DNA of 64,000 nucleotides, from assembly GCA_001828855.1 (NCBI GenBank), contig MHZT01000015.1, positions 1 to 64,000 on the forward strand, in the 5' to 3' direction. Position numbers and translations under genes: made by a program. Below, piece after piece: positions 39,537 through 51,649 of the stretch. Numbering within the stretch: position 1 is the stretch's first letter; the number at the start of each line of letters is the position of its first letter. Source of the stretch: Rhodobacterales bacterium RIFCSPHIGHO2_02_FULL_62_130 (GTDB lineage: Bacteria; Pseudomonadota; Alphaproteobacteria; Rhodobacterales; Rhodobacteraceae). The notes beneath the pieces were generated by a model. It was not told the origin of the DNA, made no database searches, and worked only from the letters and a program-made list of their open reading frames with translations.

Positions 39537-39882
39537 GTCATCCCTTCCGCTGTCTTTGACCCGTTTCATGCCTCGTGCGGGACACATCCCGACCGGGGCG
39601 CAAGCAAGGTGCATGCGTCTTTCGATTTGGCGCGTCTCTAGCAGACGCTTGCCCACCCCGCAACCTGTAAGGCTGCGCTTTTTCGATGTCTGCCATGCGG
39701 CATTTAGGGGTGTTAGCGCTGCATCCTGCGCTCTGCGGCGTTCTGTCTGGATTTCCGGCGCAAAAAGCGGTGCAAAGCCAAGAATCGCGCCCTGAACTGG
39801 CCCCCGCCACGGGTCATTGTCCGCAATCCCGCGCCAATGGCCCGAACAGTTACTTCAGCCACGGGCCGGCCCTATGCTGCCC
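39537..39882. other. Upstream region of the atp operon, no gene
   Basis: No coding region is supported here. The region should hold the atpHAGDC promoter on the minus strand; a weak candidate is TTGCGG near 39657 followed 17 bases later by TAGAGA. No repeat or hairpin of note was seen. Confidence 0.4.
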
Positions 39883-40632
39883 CTAACGCTGGCGCGGGCT
39901 TGGCACCGCCGCGCCCACCCCTTCCAGCACGCGCAACGGACGGCGCACCCGCGCACCCAATCCGCCCCGCGTCGGCGCATAGACCTGCTTTGACACCTCG
40001 ACCATCAGCACACCCCCTGCCAGCCACGGCAGACGATGGCCGAAACTCTCCCAGAAGGCCGAGGTCCGCAGCCAGAACCGCCCCTCGGACGGCGGGGCGA
40101 ACAGCGATGTCATGCTGCGTTCGGGCGTAAAGCCATGCTTTTTCAACTGCGCCTCAAGCTGCCCCGGCGTGTAGGGGCGGCCAAAGCCAAAGGGCGTGCC
40201 ATCCCGCCGCGCCCAAAGCCCCGCACGGTTCGGCACGATAAACAGCGCCCGCCCCCCCGGCCCCAGCACGCGATGCGCCTCATCCAGCACCGCCGCCGGA
40301 TTGTCCGAGGTTTCCAGCCCGTGCATGATCACCAAGCGGTCCACATGCCCCGTTGCAAGCGGCCACAGGGTTTCCTCGCACAGCACAGACACATTCTCCA
40401 TGCCCGCAGGCCAAGGCATCACGCCCTGCGGTCCCGGCATCAACCCGATCACCCGCCGCGCCTCGGACAGATAGGGGCGCAGCAGCGGCACCGCAAAGCC
40501 GAACCCAGCCACCGTCTGCCCCGGCGCGGGTGGCCACAGCTTTTCCACCTGCCCCCGAATAGCCCGCTGCGCCACCCGCCCCAACTGGGTCCGGTAGTAG
40601 AAATTGCGCAGATCAAGCACATCCAGATGCAT
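39883..40632 (-). CDS. Class I SAM-dependent methyltransferase (type 11)
   Basis: The 249-residue protein has a methyltransferase fold, but the SAM-binding glycine motif is degenerate ([15 protein letters not shown] in place of a plain GxGxG). The post-I to motif IV region includes [46 protein letters not shown], typical of type 11 enzymes. The substrate is unknown. It is divergent from gloB, with 171 bp between. In this group the gene often neighbours gloB, but I cannot verify that here. Confidence 0.82.
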   Translation of the reverse strand: MHLDVLDLRNFYYRTQLGRVAQRAIRGQVEKLWPPAPGQTVAGFGFAVPLLRPYLSEARRVIGLMPGPQGVMPWPAGMENVSVLCEETLWPLATGHVDRLVIMHGLETSDNPAAVLDEAHRVLGPGGRALFIVPNRAGLWARRDGTPFGFGRPYTPGQLEAQLKKHGFTPERSMTSLFAPPSEGRFWLRTSAFWESFGHRLPWLAGGVLMVEVSKQVYAPTRGGLGARVRRPLRVLEGVGAAVPSPRQR

Positions 40633-40803
40633 TGCGGCCCAAAGCCCCTATGGTCATTCTGCCGCGATCATAGCAACCCAAAGCCCCAACGCCATGCCCG
40701 ATCCAGCCGCACCGCAGCAAATGCGGATAATTCGCGGGGAATCGCACCGATTGCGGCCCGCCCGCCTTTGCGCCACCCTAAGCCAAACCCGAAAGGCCGC
40801 CCC

Positions 40804-41571
40804 ATGACGCTTGAACTTGTCACCATCCCCTGCCGCACCGACAACTACGCCTACCTGCTGCATGATGCAGCCTCCGGCGACACCGCCCTGATCGACGCGC
40901 CCGAAGCCGCACCCATCCTGACCGCCCTGCAAACGCGCGGCTGGACCCTGCGCCAGATCCTGATCACCCACCACCACGGTGACCATATCGAGGCCGTCCC
41001 CGAACTGGTCGCCGCCACCGGCGCGCAAGTCCTTGGCGCAAAGGCCGACGCCCACCGCCTGCCCCCCCTGACCCGCGCCCTGACCGAAGGCGACACCGTG
41101 CAGGTCGGCCCCGAATCCGCCCAAGTCATCGACGTCTCCGGCCACACCCTTGGCCACATCGCCTTCCACTTCCCCGAGAGCCGCTACGCCTTCACCGCCG
41201 ACAGCCTGATGGCGGGGGGCTGTGGCCGCCTGTTCGAAGGCACGCCCGCCCAGATGTGGCACAGCCTGTCGAAACTGGCCGCCCTGCCCCCCGAAACCCT
41301 GATCTGCTCGGGCCACGAATACACCGCCTCGAACCTGCGCTTCGCCACCACGATCGAGCCTCAGAACGAAGCCCTTCTCTCCCGCATCGCCCGCGTCACC
41401 ACCGCCCGCGCCGAAAACCGCGCCACCGTCCCCTCGCGCCTCTCCGGCGAATTGGCGACCAACCCTTTTCTGCGCGCCAATCTGCCCCATATAAAGGCAT
41501 TACTGGGCCTGCCCGATGCCCCCGACGCCGCCGTCTTTGCCGAAATCCGCGCCCGCAAGGACAAGTTCTGA
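40804..41571 (+). CDS. gloB: Hydroxyacylglutathione hydrolase (glyoxalase II)
   Basis: This metallo-beta-lactamase fold enzyme of 255 residues has the metal motif THHHGDH at 55-61 (ITHHHGDHIEAV), then SGHTLGHIAFHF, FTADSLMAGGCGRLFEG, and GHEYTASNLRFA. It hydrolyses S-D-lactoylglutathione in methylglyoxal detoxification. The ATG at 40804 is correct by family; a much longer frame upstream runs through the neighbouring divergent gene and is spurious. Confidence 0.95.
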   Translation: MTLELVTIPCRTDNYAYLLHDAASGDTALIDAPEAAPILTALQTRGWTLRQILITHHHGDHIEAVPELVAATGAQVLGAKADAHRLPPLTRALTEGDTVQVGPESAQVIDVSGHTLGHIAFHFPESRYAFTADSLMAGGCGRLFEGTPAQMWHSLSKLAALPPETLICSGHEYTASNLRFATTIEPQNEALLSRIARVTTARAENRATVPSRLSGELATNPFLRANLPHIKALLGLPDAPDAAVFAEIRARKDKF

Positions 41572-41742
41572 CCCCAAACCGCGCCCCGCCGATCACATTT
41601 TGTGCCAAGCGCACAAACAAACCGAAATCTTGCCGATTTAGGGCTTGAAGATCGCGGAATAAAACCGATCCTTAATCTTACGAGGCCATGGTGGGAACGG
41701 GCCAACAGCCCCTCCGACCCGCAGGACAGGAGCACGAAAACA

Positions 41743-44064
<2,322 letters not shown>

Positions 44065-44085
44065 TCCGGCCAAGCCGCAAACCAG

Positions 44086-44113
44086 CCCCAAGCGCCCCGC
44101 GCTTGGGGTTTTT
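44086..44113 (+). terminator. Terminator after clpA
   Basis: CCCCAAGCG (44086-44094) pairs with CGCTTGGGG (44100-44108) around CCCCG, then TTTTT. It lies 22 bases after the clpA stop. Confidence 0.9.
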
Positions 44114-44245
44114 CTTTGCCTGACAGGGCGGGGAAAACGGGACAACCAGAGATGCCAAGACTCGCGCAAAGGTTAAAAACCCCTTAACGAGACCACCCTA
44201 AGCCATTGATTTCAAAGCATAAAAAACGGTCCCGAGTTGGAACCG

Positions 44246-45805
44246 CTACCTCTCGGTCAGCTTCAACTCAATCCGCCGGTTCTGCGCCCGCGCGGTCGGA
44301 TCATCCCCCGCCGCAACCGGCTGATACTCGCCAAACCCCGTCGCCGCCAACCGCTGCGGCGGAAATCCCAACCCGTCCTGCATGAACCGCACCACCGACA
44401 GCGCCCGCGCCTGCGAAAGCTGCCAGTTATCCGCAAACTCCCCCGTCCCCGACAGCGGCACATTATCGGTATGCCCGTCCACGCGGATGATCCAGTCTAT
44501 CGAAGGCGGGATCTGCCCCGCCACCTCGTTCAAAATCTCGACCACCCCCGCAATCTGCGCCTGCCCCTCGGGAGCCAGATCGGCGGAACCGGGATTGAAC
44601 AGCACCTCGGACGAGAACACAAAGCGGTCCCCGACCACCCGCACCCCTTCGCGCCCATCCAGAAGCTGCGAAAGCTGGCCGAAGAATTCAGAGCGGAACT
44701 TGGCCAGATCGGCATTCTCGGCCTGCAGCCGCGCCCGTTCCGCCGCCTCCATCTCGGCCCGCTTCTTCTGCTCCTGTGCCACCTGCGCCAAAGCCGCGTT
44801 CAACTGGCTTCCCAGCGCCTCGATCTGCACCTTTGCCTCGGCATCCTTTGCGGCAGAGGAATCCAGCACCGCTTGCAACGCCCCCAGTTGCGACCGCAGC
44901 GCCGCAATCTGTTCGTTCAGCAGCGCCATTTTCCGCGCAGCCTCTACAGATTTTGACTGTTCCGCCGTCAGCGCCGTCTCCGCCGCAGCCAACAGCGCCG
45001 CCTTCTGATCCGCCGCCTCCGCCTGCGTCTGCGCCGCCGCCAGCAAGGTCAGCGTCTCCTCGGCCTTGCGGCGCTGCTCCTCAAGCGCCAGCGTCATCGC
45101 AATCATCTCGTCATCCGAGTCTTTCAGCTTGGCCCGCAGCGCCTCAAGTGCGGCCTGATCAACCAACCGCGCCGCCTCCGCCTCGGTCAACTCCGCCTGA
45201 GCCGCATCGCCCCGGCTTCGCAAATCCGCAATCAAAGTCTCCAAAGCCTCGCGCCGCGCCGCCGCCAGCCGTGCCGCCTCGGCACCGGCGTCAATCTCGG
45301 ACCGCGCCTTGGCGATGGCCAGATCCAGCGCCTCTTTCTCGGACAAAAGCTGCGCCTGCGCCGCCTGCAAATCGCTGACCTCACCCCGCGCAGCGTCGCG
45401 TTCGGCCAAAAGGCTGGCGACCTGCGCCTCGAAACTGGCAATCCTGCCCTGCGCCTCTGCCAATTCGCCCTCGCGCGCCGAAAGCTGGCCGGTCAGCGTG
45501 GCAATCAGCGCCGATTGTTCCTCGCCCTTGGCCTGCGCGGCGGTCAGGCTGGCGGACAAACTGCCCACCTCGGCCTGCAAGGCATCGGCGCGCTGGCGTT
45601 CAAGCCCGAGGGCATCTGCCAGACCGGCGACCTGCGCGGTCAACTCATCCAGTTCCGAGGTCTGCGTGGTGATGGTTTCGCGCAGCACCGATTGCATGAC
45701 GGTAAAGATCGTCAGCACGAACATCAGCACCATCAGCAGGGTCGTCACCGCATCGACGAACCCCGGCCAGATCATCGACGAGTCGCGCTTGCGACGCAGA
45801 GCCAT
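44246..45805 (-). CDS. OmpA/MotB-domain protein with long coiled coil
   Basis: The 519-residue product has one N-terminal membrane helix (about 12-38, in a MotB-like DAVTTLLMVLMFVLTIFTVM context) with an acidic residue at its start (D18). An alanine, glutamate and glutamine-rich coiled coil spans about 45-370. An OmpA-like peptidoglycan-binding domain follows, with SEVLFNPGSADLAPEG, DGHTDNVPLSGTGEFADNWQLSQARALSVV and ARAQNRRIELKL. It pairs with the ExbB/MotA-like gene 2 bp upstream. The layout matches energised channel pairs of the MotAB/ExbBD kind. Its role is unknown; an envelope role is inferred. Confidence 0.88.
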   Translation of the reverse strand: MALRRKRDSSMIWPGFVDAVTTLLMVLMFVLTIFTVMQSVLRETITTQTSELDELTAQVAGLADALGLERQRADALQAEVGSLSASLTAAQAKGEEQSALIATLTGQLSAREGELAEAQGRIASFEAQVASLLAERDAARGEVSDLQAAQAQLLSEKEALDLAIAKARSEIDAGAEAARLAAARREALETLIADLRSRGDAAQAELTEAEAARLVDQAALEALRAKLKDSDDEMIAMTLALEEQRRKAEETLTLLAAAQTQAEAADQKAALLAAAETALTAEQSKSVEAARKMALLNEQIAALRSQLGALQAVLDSSAAKDAEAKVQIEALGSQLNAALAQVAQEQKKRAEMEAAERARLQAENADLAKFRSEFFGQLSQLLDGREGVRVVGDRFVFSSEVLFNPGSADLAPEGQAQIAGVVEILNEVAGQIPPSIDWIIRVDGHTDNVPLSGTGEFADNWQLSQARALSVVRFMQDGLGFPPQRLAATGFGEYQPVAAGDDPTARAQNRRIELKLTER

Positions 45806-45807
45806 GG

Positions 45808-47001
45808 TCAGCGCCCTGCCGAAGGGTCGCGCAGGGCTTGGCGCAAGGTATTGGTCAGCGTGGCAATATCGCCACGCAGATCGGTGATGCTTTCTTGCCG
45901 CCCCGCCGAGATTTCTTCAAGGATACGAAGCAGTTGCACATCAATCGACCGCAAGCGCATCCGGCTTTCGGCATCCGATTGCGCGGCGCTGTCGGCCCCC
46001 GTCAAGGCCGCGATCAAACGATCCTGCCCTTCGGCGATGCGGGTCAGCACCTTGGTCTGCCCCGACTCGGCGGTGATGCGTTTGGACAATTTGTCCACAG
46101 CCGCCGTCAGCAGATCAAGGCTTTCTTCCACCCCGGCGCGGTTGGATTCGGACTGGGCGTAAAGCGTTTGCAGCACGTCAAGCTGGCCGGTCAGATGGTC
46201 CAGCACCGCCGAAACCGTCCCGCCTTCGCCGCTGTCGGAATCACCACTGGAGAAGCCGACGCGGGTGATCGAGGACAGCCATTCCTCAAGCTCACGGGCA
46301 AAACGGTTCTGTCCGTGGCTGGCGAACAACTCCAGCAGCCCCACCACCAAAGATCCGGCCAGCCCCAGAAGCGAGGACGAAAACGCCGTTCCCATCCCGC
46401 CCAACTGGCTTTCCAGACCCGTCATCAGCTTGCCGAACACCTCAAGCCCCGTCTCGCCCTCTTGCGGGGCCAGCGAGCGGATGGTTTCGACAACGGCGGG
46501 AACCGTGGTGGCAAGCCCGTAAAAGGTTCCCAAAAGGCCAAGGAAAACCAGAAGGTTAACCAGATAGCGCGTGATATCTCGCGCCTCGTCGATCCGCGTT
46601 TCGACCGATTCAAGGATCGAGCGCGAGGCCGAGGAGGAAATCTGCATCTTGGCGGCGCGGCTACGCAGCAGTTGCGCCAAAGGGGCCAGCAGGCGCGGCG
46701 GCGCAACATCTTCGGAGCCGGCCTCGTGGCGGGCAAAGGATTCGATCCAGCTGACCGATTGCACAAGGATCAGCACTTGCCAAAAACAGGTGACCACACC
46801 CAGCGCAAAGACCAGCGTGATAAAGCCGTTCAACAGCGGGTTGGTCGCAATGATACCAAGCACGGTTTCATGGATCAGCCACGCCCCCGACGCCACCAGC
46901 GCACAGGCCAACAACATGGTGACAATTTGCCGGATCGGCTGGCTAAACAGGGTGGTTTCGTCGGCCTTGGGGCGTTCCATCCGGCGGTTCTGCCTCTTCA
47001 T
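45808..47001 (-). CDS. MotA/ExbB-like membrane protein
   Basis: This protein of about 397 residues has three or four membrane helices: two near 20-90 and two near 140-200 in the sequence LVFLGLLGTFYGLATTV and GMGTAFSSSLLGLAGSLVVGLLEL. The latter pair holds the conserved small-residue and Thr pattern of the MotA/TolQ/ExbB fold. The C-terminal half is a cytosolic helical region. With the OmpA-like gene directly downstream it probably forms a proton-driven complex. Starts at 47001 or 46980 (MERPKAD) are both possible. Zorya ZorA is related in fold, but no ZorC, D or E genes are present. Confidence 0.83.
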   Translation of the reverse strand: MKRQNRRMERPKADETTLFSQPIRQIVTMLLACALVASGAWLIHETVLGIIATNPLLNGFITLVFALGVVTCFWQVLILVQSVSWIESFARHEAGSEDVAPPRLLAPLAQLLRSRAAKMQISSSASRSILESVETRIDEARDITRYLVNLLVFLGLLGTFYGLATTVPAVVETIRSLAPQEGETGLEVFGKLMTGLESQLGGMGTAFSSSLLGLAGSLVVGLLELFASHGQNRFARELEEWLSSITRVGFSSGDSDSGEGGTVSAVLDHLTGQLDVLQTLYAQSESNRAGVEESLDLLTAAVDKLSKRITAESGQTKVLTRIAEGQDRLIAALTGADSAAQSDAESRMRLRSIDVQLLRILEEISAGRQESITDLRGDIATLTNTLRQALRDPSAGR

Positions 47002-47055
47002 TCTGCTCTGGCGCAACCATAGCAGCCAGCCAGCGGCTGCCAAGTAAAACCCGCC

Positions 47056-47586
47056 TTACAGCCCGCGCACCCGCGCGGCCAGCCAGTTCAGATCGGCATC
47101 GGCTATGCCCAGTTCGGCCAGATGCGCGGCGGTGGCGAAAAGGTAATCGCGGTTTGGCCCGCGCCCGCCCACGGCCCGCGCTATGATATGGGCCTGCGCC
47201 TCAAGCGCCATGCCGCCGCAATATTGCACATGGTCGGGATCAATCACAAAGGCCAAGGCAGTAACCTGCCCGCCATCCGCAAGATCAACCGGCAGGTGCC
47301 GCTCCAGATAGGCCGACGAGATCAACTCGCGCTCGCGCAGCGCGGCCAGCGTTTCGGCCTCGGCCCCCGCTTGTACGCGGAACGCCACCCCGTCACAGAC
47401 CGCCCCTGCCGCCTGATCCAAGGCCAGCACCAATCCGGGCGCGGTTTCGGTGCCGCGATGGTGGATCGAATGCATGCAAAAACTGCGGTGCCAGCCCTGC
47501 AACCGGGCAATCTGACGCTCGGCCACCGGAAACTCGGGGTTCCAGATCAGCGACCCATATCCGAAAATCCAAAGCGGTGCTGGCAT
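47056..47586 (-). CDS. Gamma-glutamylcyclotransferase, ChaC-like
   Basis: The 176-residue enzyme has the substrate-binding motif YGSLIWNPEF near the N-terminus and a conserved RSFC segment. The catalytic Glu lies probably in the RERELIS-region (E near 99). ChaC proteins cleave glutathione to 5-oxoproline and Cys-Gly in the cytosol. It precedes the ExbB-like gene on the same strand with about 55 bp between, and is divergent from the DUF2125 gene. Confidence 0.9.
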   Translation of the reverse strand: MPAPLWIFGYGSLIWNPEFPVAERQIARLQGWHRSFCMHSIHHRGTETAPGLVLALDQAAGAVCDGVAFRVQAGAEAETLAALRERELISSAYLERHLPVDLADGGQVTALAFVIDPDHVQYCGGMALEAQAHIIARAVGGRGPNRDYLFATAAHLAELGIADADLNWLAARVRGL

Positions 47587-47625
47587 CTGCTGGCCCTCCT
47601 GTTTTCGCAGGTGTAAGCACGGAAA

Positions 47626-48636
47626 ATGGCAAAGGAAAGGGTCGGCATGCGGGCGCTGTTATGGGGTATTCTGGCGATTGCGGGCCTGTGGTCGGGCTAT
47701 TGGTGGGTTGGATCGACAACGGTAGAAAAAAGCGCGGTCGATTGGTTTGCCGCCCAGAACGCCCAAGGTCTGCAGGCCAGCCATGACGGCATCGGCGTGC
47801 AGGGCTTTCCCAACCGCTTTGATCTTACGGTCACTGCGCCGAACCTGTCCGATCCGGCGCGAGGTCTGGGCTGGACAGCGCCCTTCGTGCAGATTTTTGC
47901 TATGACGTGGAAGCCGTGGCACCTGATCGCCGCCCTGCCGAACACGCAGACGGTTACTGTTGCGGATCAGACCGTTACCATCACATCCGCCCATATGCTC
48001 ACCAGCCTTCTGCTGCATCCCGGCACCGGATTGGCGCTGAACGAAACCCGGATTGAGGCGGCAGAGATCGGGTTTGACTCGTCAAAGGGCTGGTCTGTGA
48101 CAGCGGCCCAGATCAATGCCTCAACCCTGCAAGACGCAACGCGGGCCGACACGCACCGGCTGGGGCTGGCGGTGAAAGCGGTGATGCTGGGGGCGGATTT
48201 GGCCGAAACCGCCGCCACGGCAGACTTGCCCGCGCAGATCGATCTGATCCATCTTGACGCATATGCCCGCCTGACCGCGCCGATTGACCGCTTCGCCAGC
48301 CAAACCAATCCAAGCCTTGCCGCGCTGGATCTGGCCGATGTCCGGCTGAACTGGGGCGCGCTGAAACTGACGGCGAAGGGCGCGCTGGTGGCCGACGGGT
48401 CCGGCTTTGCACAAGGCGAGATCGCCCTTCACATCGAAGGCTTCCGCCGCATTCCGCCGCTTCTGGTCGCCTTGAATCTTGTCAAACCAGAGCTTGCCCC
48501 AACCCTTACCCATGCGCTTGAGGTGCTGGCCGAAGGCGCGGCGGATGCCGAGGTTCTGGACATCACCCTGAAATGCGCGGATGGCCAGATGAGCCTTGGT
48601 CCCGTGCCATTGGGGGCCGCACCACAGTTCAACTAG
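47626..48636 (+). CDS. DUF2125 domain protein, membrane-anchored
   Basis: This 336-residue protein has an N-terminal membrane helix (RALLWGILAIAGLWSGYWWVG) that anchors or exports it, then a beta-rich DUF2125 region with GIGVQGFPNRFDLTVTAPNLSDP and FVQIFAMTWKPWHLIAALPN. The family is found in alphaproteobacteria and its repeat-like beta structure resembles AsmA-type lipid-handling proteins. That resemblance is only a suggestion. The start may instead be the internal Met at 47647. It converges with the extensin-like gene. Confidence 0.85.
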   Translation: MAKERVGMRALLWGILAIAGLWSGYWWVGSTTVEKSAVDWFAAQNAQGLQASHDGIGVQGFPNRFDLTVTAPNLSDPARGLGWTAPFVQIFAMTWKPWHLIAALPNTQTVTVADQTVTITSAHMLTSLLLHPGTGLALNETRIEAAEIGFDSSKGWSVTAAQINASTLQDATRADTHRLGLAVKAVMLGADLAETAATADLPAQIDLIHLDAYARLTAPIDRFASQTNPSLAALDLADVRLNWGALKLTAKGALVADGSGFAQGEIALHIEGFRRIPPLLVALNLVKPELAPTLTHALEVLAEGAADAEVLDITLKCADGQMSLGPVPLGAAPQFN

Positions 48637-49592
48637 CGGCAGTAAGACCCGTTGCGATGGTGCGCGGTGTCAAAATGCAGATGGTCCTCGTGATAGCCAT
48701 CCGATCCGGGGCCAAGCGTGGTGCCAAAAATCCCGCAAGCGCCCTTATGTGCCTTGCGGATCTGCTTGTTATAGTCGCGGGCGACAGACCATTCCTTGCC
48801 ATCAGAAAAGATGAACCCTGCAATATCAATGGCTTTGCCGCGCCCATGCTCGCTGACCTTGTTGCCTTTGACATTGTTTCGGGGGCGGCAAATATAATGC
48901 GCCGCAATCCGCAATTCGACGACCTCCCTCCCACCAAAGGCTGGCCGCATCGCCTGCTCGACCCATGTTTTCAGCGCAATCGCCGTCTCGCAATCAATCG
49001 TGGCCGGTTGCGACAGCCGGATGCCGGAAATCGAGGTAACGCGCACCGGTTCTGACACGCCACAGCCCTGCACCTTGGAACTGATCTGTGCCAGATTTTC
49101 GCCCTTGATTGCCGGATCGCCGCAAACCGCTCCGGTTTGCGCTGTCTTTTCACGCTTGGGCTTTTTCTGCGTCGGGGTGGCGGCGATTTCCGCGACGGGA
49201 GCTTGCGACTGCAGCCCCTCGGGGCGTGCGCGGGGCCGCAAGACAGCCACTTGCGCTACCGCATCGGGTTTGACAATGGCAGGTGCCAAAAGCTCGGGCG
49301 GGCGCGGACGCGGTCGGATCAGCACGGGGGCAGCGGGATCAACCACGACGGCAACAGCGGTCCCGACCAAGGGGCGCGGCATGGGCCGGATCGAGGTTTG
49401 TGGCGCATCTGCCTGCAGCGGCCCGGTTCCCAGCGCCAAGACCAGCGCAAGGAAACCCAACCCGCGCAAAGGCTTACGCCCTTCCGTCAGGTTTGGCAGC
49501 CGCAGGGGCGCGCCCGAAATCGGGGGCCGAGGTGTCTTGCCCCGCCTCGATGATCCCGCGCCGAATGGCCCGTGTGCGGGTGAAATAATCAT
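48633..49592 (-). CDS. Extensin-like family protein (D,D-peptidase-like fold)
   Basis: The conserved extensin-like C domain covers the last 170 residues. Family marks are the cysteines, the DCETAIALKTWVEQAMRPAFGG region, AAHYICRPRNNVKGNKVSEHGRGKAIDIAGF with the putative metal ligands H and D, and EDHLHFD near the end. A proline-rich linker precedes it. The N-terminus is unclear: the ATG at 49592 overlaps the upstream tyrA gene by 119 bases and leaves a long region before the signal peptide (RGLGFLALVLALGTGPLQA). A CTG at 49490 would give a normal signal peptide. Periplasmic peptidoglycan action is inferred from fold relatives such as MepA. Confidence 0.78.
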   Translation of the reverse strand: MIISPAHGPFGAGSSRRGKTPRPPISGAPLRLPNLTEGRKPLRGLGFLALVLALGTGPLQADAPQTSIRPMPRPLVGTAVAVVVDPAAPVLIRPRPRPPELLAPAIVKPDAVAQVAVLRPRARPEGLQSQAPVAEIAATPTQKKPKREKTAQTGAVCGDPAIKGENLAQISSKVQGCGVSEPVRVTSISGIRLSQPATIDCETAIALKTWVEQAMRPAFGGREVVELRIAAHYICRPRNNVKGNKVSEHGRGKAIDIAGFIFSDGKEWSVARDYNKQIRKAHKGACGIFGTTLGPGSDGYHEDHLHFDTAHHRNGSYCR

Positions 49593-50412
49593 GCAACAGC
49601 GCACCATCCCCCATACGGATGGCGCGTTGCAGCACGAACAATTCCTCGGCAAAGCGGCCCAGAACGTCCAGAACGGCATCTTTGTTGGTCAGGAAGACAT
49701 CTCGCCACATCGTCGGATCAGAGGCGGCAATACGGGTGAAATCCCGAAACCCCGAGGCCGAATATTCGATCACTTCCGAATTCGACACCTGCGCCAGATG
49801 GTCGGCCACACCCACCATGGTATAGGCAATCAGGTGCGGCGTATGGCTGACCACCGCCACCACCTGATCGTGATGCGCGGCGTCCATGGTGTTGACCTTG
49901 GCCTGCATGCCTTCAAGCAATTGCTGCAATCTGGCAACCGCAACGGGATCGGCATCCGAAGCAGGCGTCAACAGCCACCACTTGTTGACAAACAGCGTGG
50001 CAAAGCCCGAACGCGGGCCGGAATATTCGGTGCCGGCCATCGGATGACCGGGAATAAAGTGAATACCTTCAGGCATGTGCGGAGCAACGGCCGCGATAAC
50101 CGCCTGTTTGACCGACCCGACATCCGTGACTGTGGCCCCCTCGGCCAGATGCGGCCCGATCTCGGCGGCAATCTCGGCCATAGCGCCCACAGGAACCGCC
50201 AGAACCACCAGATCGGCGCCCGCAACCGCCTCGGCAGCCGTGGCAAAGACCTGATCGCAAATCCCGATCTCCAACGCGGTCGCACGGGTTTCGGCCGATT
50301 TGGCATGGCCCACGATCTCGCCCGCCAAGCCCTTGGCCCGCATCGCATGCGCCATCGACGAGGCGATCAGCCCCAGACCGATCAGCGCGACACGGTTATA
50401 GACTTGGGTCAT
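49474..50412 (-). CDS. tyrA: Prephenate / arogenate dehydrogenase family protein
   Basis: The 312-residue enzyme has an N-terminal NAD(P) Rossmann motif [13 protein letters not shown] and conserved [27 protein letters not shown] and [24 protein letters not shown]. It oxidises prephenate or arogenate toward tyrosine. The start at 50412 overlaps the hisC stop (ATGA); a frame reaching 50490 lies inside hisC. HisC-type enzymes can transaminate prephenate, so the pair fits an arogenate route to tyrosine. That route is inference. Confidence 0.92.
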   Translation of the reverse strand: MTQVYNRVALIGLGLIASSMAHAMRAKGLAGEIVGHAKSAETRATALEIGICDQVFATAAEAVAGADLVVLAVPVGAMAEIAAEIGPHLAEGATVTDVGSVKQAVIAAVAPHMPEGIHFIPGHPMAGTEYSGPRSGFATLFVNKWWLLTPASDADPVAVARLQQLLEGMQAKVNTMDAAHHDQVVAVVSHTPHLIAYTMVGVADHLAQVSNSEVIEYSASGFRDFTRIAASDPTMWRDVFLTNKDAVLDVLGRFAEELFVLQRAIRMGDGALLHDYFTRTRAIRRGIIEAGQDTSAPDFGRAPAAAKPDGRA

Positions 50413-51494
50413 TTCACACCCTTGAACTGCGCGATAGCATGGGCCACGCGGCGGCAGGATGCCTCGTCGCCTATGGTGATCCGCAAGCACTGGGGCAGTT
50501 TGTAACTTGCCACCCGTCGCACGATCAGCCCTTGGCCCTGCAAGAACAGATCGCAGGCCTCGGCCTCTTCTGCCGATGCAAAGCGGGCAAGGATGAAATT
50601 GGCCAAAGACGTATCGGACGGGATTCCCAATTCGGCCAAGGCCTGTGCCAGCCAGTGCCGCATCCTTGCGTTATCGGCGCGGCAACGCGTGACGAAATCC
50701 TGATCCCGCACCGCCGCCTCGGCTGCTTCAAGCTGCGTGTTCGACAGGTTGAACGGCCCCCGAATACGGTTCAGCACATCGATGATATGCTTTGGCCCAT
50801 AGCCCCAGCCGATCCGCAGCCCGCCCAGACCGTAGATTTTCGAGAAGGTCCGCGTCATCACCACATTCTCGCGCGACTCGATCAGCGCAAGACCGGCATC
50901 GAAGCCCTCGACAAATTCGGCATAGGCCCCGTCCAGCACCAGAATGGCCTGAGGCGGAAGGCCCGCCGCCAGACGCTCTACCTCGGCCGCGGAAATCATC
51001 GTGCCGGTGGGGTTGTTCGGATTGGCAATAAACACCAGCTTGGTGCGCCGGTTGCAGGCCTTCAGGATCGCATCCACATCCGTGGTACGCTCGCGCTCGG
51101 CCACCTCGACCGGCGTGGCCCCCACCGCCAGCGCCGAAATGCGATACATCAGGAAGCCGTGTTCGGTGAACACCACCTCGTCCTTTGGCCCCGCATAGGC
51201 TTGGCAGAGAAAGGTGATTATCTCATCCGAGCCGACGCCACAAATCACGCGGCCCGCGTCCAGCCCATGCACTTCGGCAATCGCAGTGCGAAGGCTGGCG
51301 TGATCGGTCGAAGGATAGCGGTGCAACTGATGCACCGAGCGGGCAAAAGCATCCTTGGCCTTATCCGAAGGCCCGAACGGATTCTCGTTCGACGACAGTT
51401 TCACGATATTCGACACGCCTGCCACCGAGGCCTTGCCGCCCTCATACAAGGCGATGTCCAGAATACCGGGCTGCGGGCGGATTACGTCATTCAT
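50409..51494 (-). CDS. hisC: Histidinol-phosphate / aromatic aminotransferase
   Basis: The 361-residue class I/II aminotransferase has the substrate-side motif [25 protein letters not shown], and the PLP lysine in [16 protein letters not shown]. It acts in histidine synthesis and, in many bacteria, also on aromatic keto acids. The start at 51494 (MNDVIRP) is preferred, but 51506 is possible. It overlaps tyrA by 4 bases, and the two form an operon. Confidence 0.92.
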   Translation of the reverse strand: MNDVIRPQPGILDIALYEGGKASVAGVSNIVKLSSNENPFGPSDKAKDAFARSVHQLHRYPSTDHASLRTAIAEVHGLDAGRVICGVGSDEIITFLCQAYAGPKDEVVFTEHGFLMYRISALAVGATPVEVAERERTTDVDAILKACNRRTKLVFIANPNNPTGTMISAAEVERLAAGLPPQAILVLDGAYAEFVEGFDAGLALIESRENVVMTRTFSKIYGLGGLRIGWGYGPKHIIDVLNRIRGPFNLSNTQLEAAEAAVRDQDFVTRCRADNARMRHWLAQALAELGIPSDTSLANFILARFASAEEAEACDLFLQGQGLIVRRVASYKLPQCLRITIGDEASCRRVAHAIAQFKGVK

Positions 51495-51586
51495 CGGATT
51501 CCCCAAACTACAGGCGGGGTTTTAGCGGCGGGGGCGCGCCATTGCCAGCGGCAACTTGTCCCGCCCCCCTGCCGCATCAGTGTCAG

Positions 51587-51645
51587 GAAAATTTTTCGAA
51601 CGAAAAATTTTCGCGCGGCGAAGAATTTTCGTCCGAAAATTCTTC
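51587..51645. repeat. Tandem AT-rich hairpins between homospermidine synthase and hisC
   Basis: GAAAATTTTTCG (51587-51598) and CGAAAAATTTTC (51601-51612) form a 12-bp stem with a two-base loop. GAAGAATTTTCG (51620-51631) and CGAAAATTCTTC (51634-51645) form a second one. They lie just after the homospermidine synthase stop at 51650 and may terminate its transcript. Both show the same AATTTTCG core, so they look like duplicates of one dispersed repeat. Confidence 0.75.
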
Positions 51646-51649
51646 TTGA

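Noticed and set aside
40036..40803. Long 5' extension of the gloB frame
   Set aside because: It runs antisense to the methyltransferase gene and has no glyoxalase-like residues. The family start is at 40804.
44246..47001. Zorya defence system
   Set aside because: The ZorA/ZorB-like pair is present in outline, but no ZorC, ZorD or ZorE gene lies nearby. The neighbours are housekeeping genes.
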